Positions 62,967-64,000 of a stretch of DNA of 64,000 nucleotides are shown in pieces; position 1 is the first letter of the stretch; each line of letters starts with the position of its first letter. Origin of the DNA: Paenibacillus xylanexedens (GTDB lineage: Bacteria; Bacillota; Bacilli; Paenibacillales; Paenibacillaceae); assembly GCF_007676705.1 (NCBI RefSeq), contig NZ_VEBF01000003.1, positions 682,001-746,000 of the forward strand, given 5' to 3'. The notes beneath the pieces are model-generated. The model ran no database searches. It was not told the DNA's origin and was given only the letters and a program-made list of their open reading frames with translations. A program made the position numbers and the translations under genes.

Positions 62967-63785
62967 TTATTTGCGTTTTGGAATATGGATAACGATCTCG
63001 TAATGATCCTCATGGTCTGCTTCTTTTGTTTTGATATCCAGACCAGAGCCAGTTACCATATCAATGGATTGGCGAATCGTATTAAGTGCCAGTCTTACGT
63101 CCTTGGTAAAGGAAACCCGTTTTGACTTTTTGATCTTGGAAGATTCCTTGTAGAAGGCAACACGCGCCTCAGTCTGTTTCACATTCAATTCTTTTTCGAT
63201 AATCTCACCGAGCAACTTCATCTGCAGTTCTTCCGTATCGAGAGAAAGTAATGCTCTTGCATGCCGTTCAGAAATTTTGCGTTCCATCAATGCGGCCTTA
63301 ATGCCTTCCGGGAGCTGTAACAACCGAATTTTGTTGGCGATGGTTGACTGGCTTTTGCCGAGTCGTTGTGCAAGACTCTCCTGTGTCAGTTGATGCAAGT
63401 CGATCAGCTTCTGATAAGCAACGGCTTCTTCAATTGAAGTCAATCCTTCACGCTGCAAGTTCTCAATCAGTGCAATGGATGCGGCCTGAGAATCGTTGAA
63501 TTCACGTACAATAGCCGGAATCGTATCCAAACCCAGTTTTCGAACTGCACGCCAGCGACGTTCCCCGGCAATAATCTCATATGATCCATTTCGCACGCGA
63601 ACGACAATAGGCTGAATTACGCCATGTGTTTTGATCGTCTGCAACAACTCATCAATTTTATCATCATCAAAAATAGTACGGGGTTGATATGGGCTGCTCA
63701 CAATTTCATTAACCGGAATCTGTTTGATCTCATCTCCGTTATTGCGCTCCGCCAAACCAAACAACTTCGAAAATTGTTCTTTCAT
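62967..63785 (-). CDS. noc: Nucleoid occlusion protein Noc
   Basis: A 272-residue ParB paralogue: amphipathic N-terminus MKEQFSKLFGLAE (membrane targeting), SSPYQPRTIFDD and AGERRWRAVRK boxes, helix-turn-helix LTQESLAQRLGKSQSTIANK and a C-terminal dimer domain. It blocks septum formation over the chromosome from its own palindromic sites. The ATG at codon 6 matches the family start; its ribosome site is weak. No gene is seen in 63786-64000. Confidence 0.93.
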   Translation of the reverse strand: MKEQFSKLFGLAERNNGDEIKQIPVNEIVSSPYQPRTIFDDDKIDELLQTIKTHGVIQPIVVRVRNGSYEIIAGERRWRAVRKLGLDTIPAIVREFNDSQAASIALIENLQREGLTSIEEAVAYQKLIDLHQLTQESLAQRLGKSQSTIANKIRLLQLPEGIKAALMERKISERHARALLSLDTEELQMKLLGEIIEKELNVKQTEARVAFYKESSKIKKSKRVSFTKDVRLALNTIRQSIDMVTGSGLDIKTKEADHEDHYEIVIHIPKRK

Positions 63786-64000
63786 TCCGCAGATTACCAC
63801 CTAGTTTCGTAATAGCTCCCACAGTCTTTGCAGGTGCTTCTTATTCCATAAGCGACCCTTCACATGCATCGTTCTTGGAATAAGTTTTGCCTTTCATAAC
63901 GCTTCCTGTCATGCAACATTGAACGCATATCCATCTATCTATACATATAATCTATGATCGCTGTAACCCAGGATCGGATACTTCTATTCTATCATCTTTT

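Noticed and set aside
1..64000. CRISPR arrays, prophage, integrative elements, intact insertion sequences
   Set aside because: No spaced identical repeats, transposase, integrase or phage structural genes were seen on either strand.

Overview
The window looks like a chromosomal segment from a Paenibacillus-type Firmicute, lying just to one side of the replication origin. The evidence is the gene order noc - soj/parA - spo0J/parB (with a perfect parS site inside parB), rpsF - ssb - rpsR, dnaB(C) - rplI - gdpP - yybS, purA, and walR - walK - walH - walI - walJ - htrA. Secreted proteins carrying S-layer homology (SLH) repeats, strong GGAGG ribosome sites, frequent GTG/TTG starts and spore genes (yyaC, yjzC) also fit. 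Most genes run on the minus strand, that is, away from an origin beyond the right edge. No rRNA, CRISPR array, prophage or intact insertion sequence was seen.

Left third (1-24 kb), mostly accessory. It starts with an exopolysaccharide-type glycosyltransferase operon: GtrA-fused GT2, then a cellulose-synthase-like GT with a PilZ domain, then a cut-off membrane protein. Next come DinB and DUF4303 proteins and small hypotheticals, an SLH-anchored 5'-nucleotidase, a secreted B-lectin behind a long structured leader, and a lone non-lipidated solute-binding protein divergent from a two-component system. The kinase of that system has an unusual C-terminal membrane helix plus outer domain. Then follow an AlkD-like protein with a duplicated 60-bp scrap of itself, a YndJ-like membrane protein, a TTG-started HEAT-like protein, a strip of decayed minus-strand gene ends, a secreted protein with a Gly/Ala-rich hydrophobic C-terminus paired with a small membrane protein, rlmH, a CxxH/CxxC mini-protein and a lipoprotein.

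Middle (21-47 kb), core functions. The wal regulon (two-component system, YycH/YycI regulators, WalJ, HtrA) follows a LysM-G5-M23 endopeptidase gene that has a WalR-type box. Then come a methyltransferase, purA with a PurR operator, dnaB-rplI-gdpP-yybS-MazG-like, a CBS protein, an LCP cell-wall ligase, an MFS exporter, an SLH-fused S9 peptidase and a D,D-carboxypeptidase homologue whose catalytic serine is replaced by glycine.

Right third (47-64 kb). It holds an oligopeptide ABC operon in the order D-F-B-C-A, an M15 peptidase, rpsF-ssb-rpsR, yjzC, tRNA-Ser(CGA), DUF951, MscS, DUF3343, yyaC, DUF4446, a cysteine desulfurase, parB, parA and noc.

The most interesting non-standard signals are: the kinase with an extra outer C-terminal domain beside an unlipidated binding protein; the Ser-to-Gly carboxypeptidase; a roughly 110-bp structured repeat present twice around the wal/htrA genes; the lectin leader; and the secreted-protein/small-membrane-protein pair beside a gene graveyard. 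No single segment is a demonstrable new system. Promoter, operator and terminator calls are pattern matches by eye.
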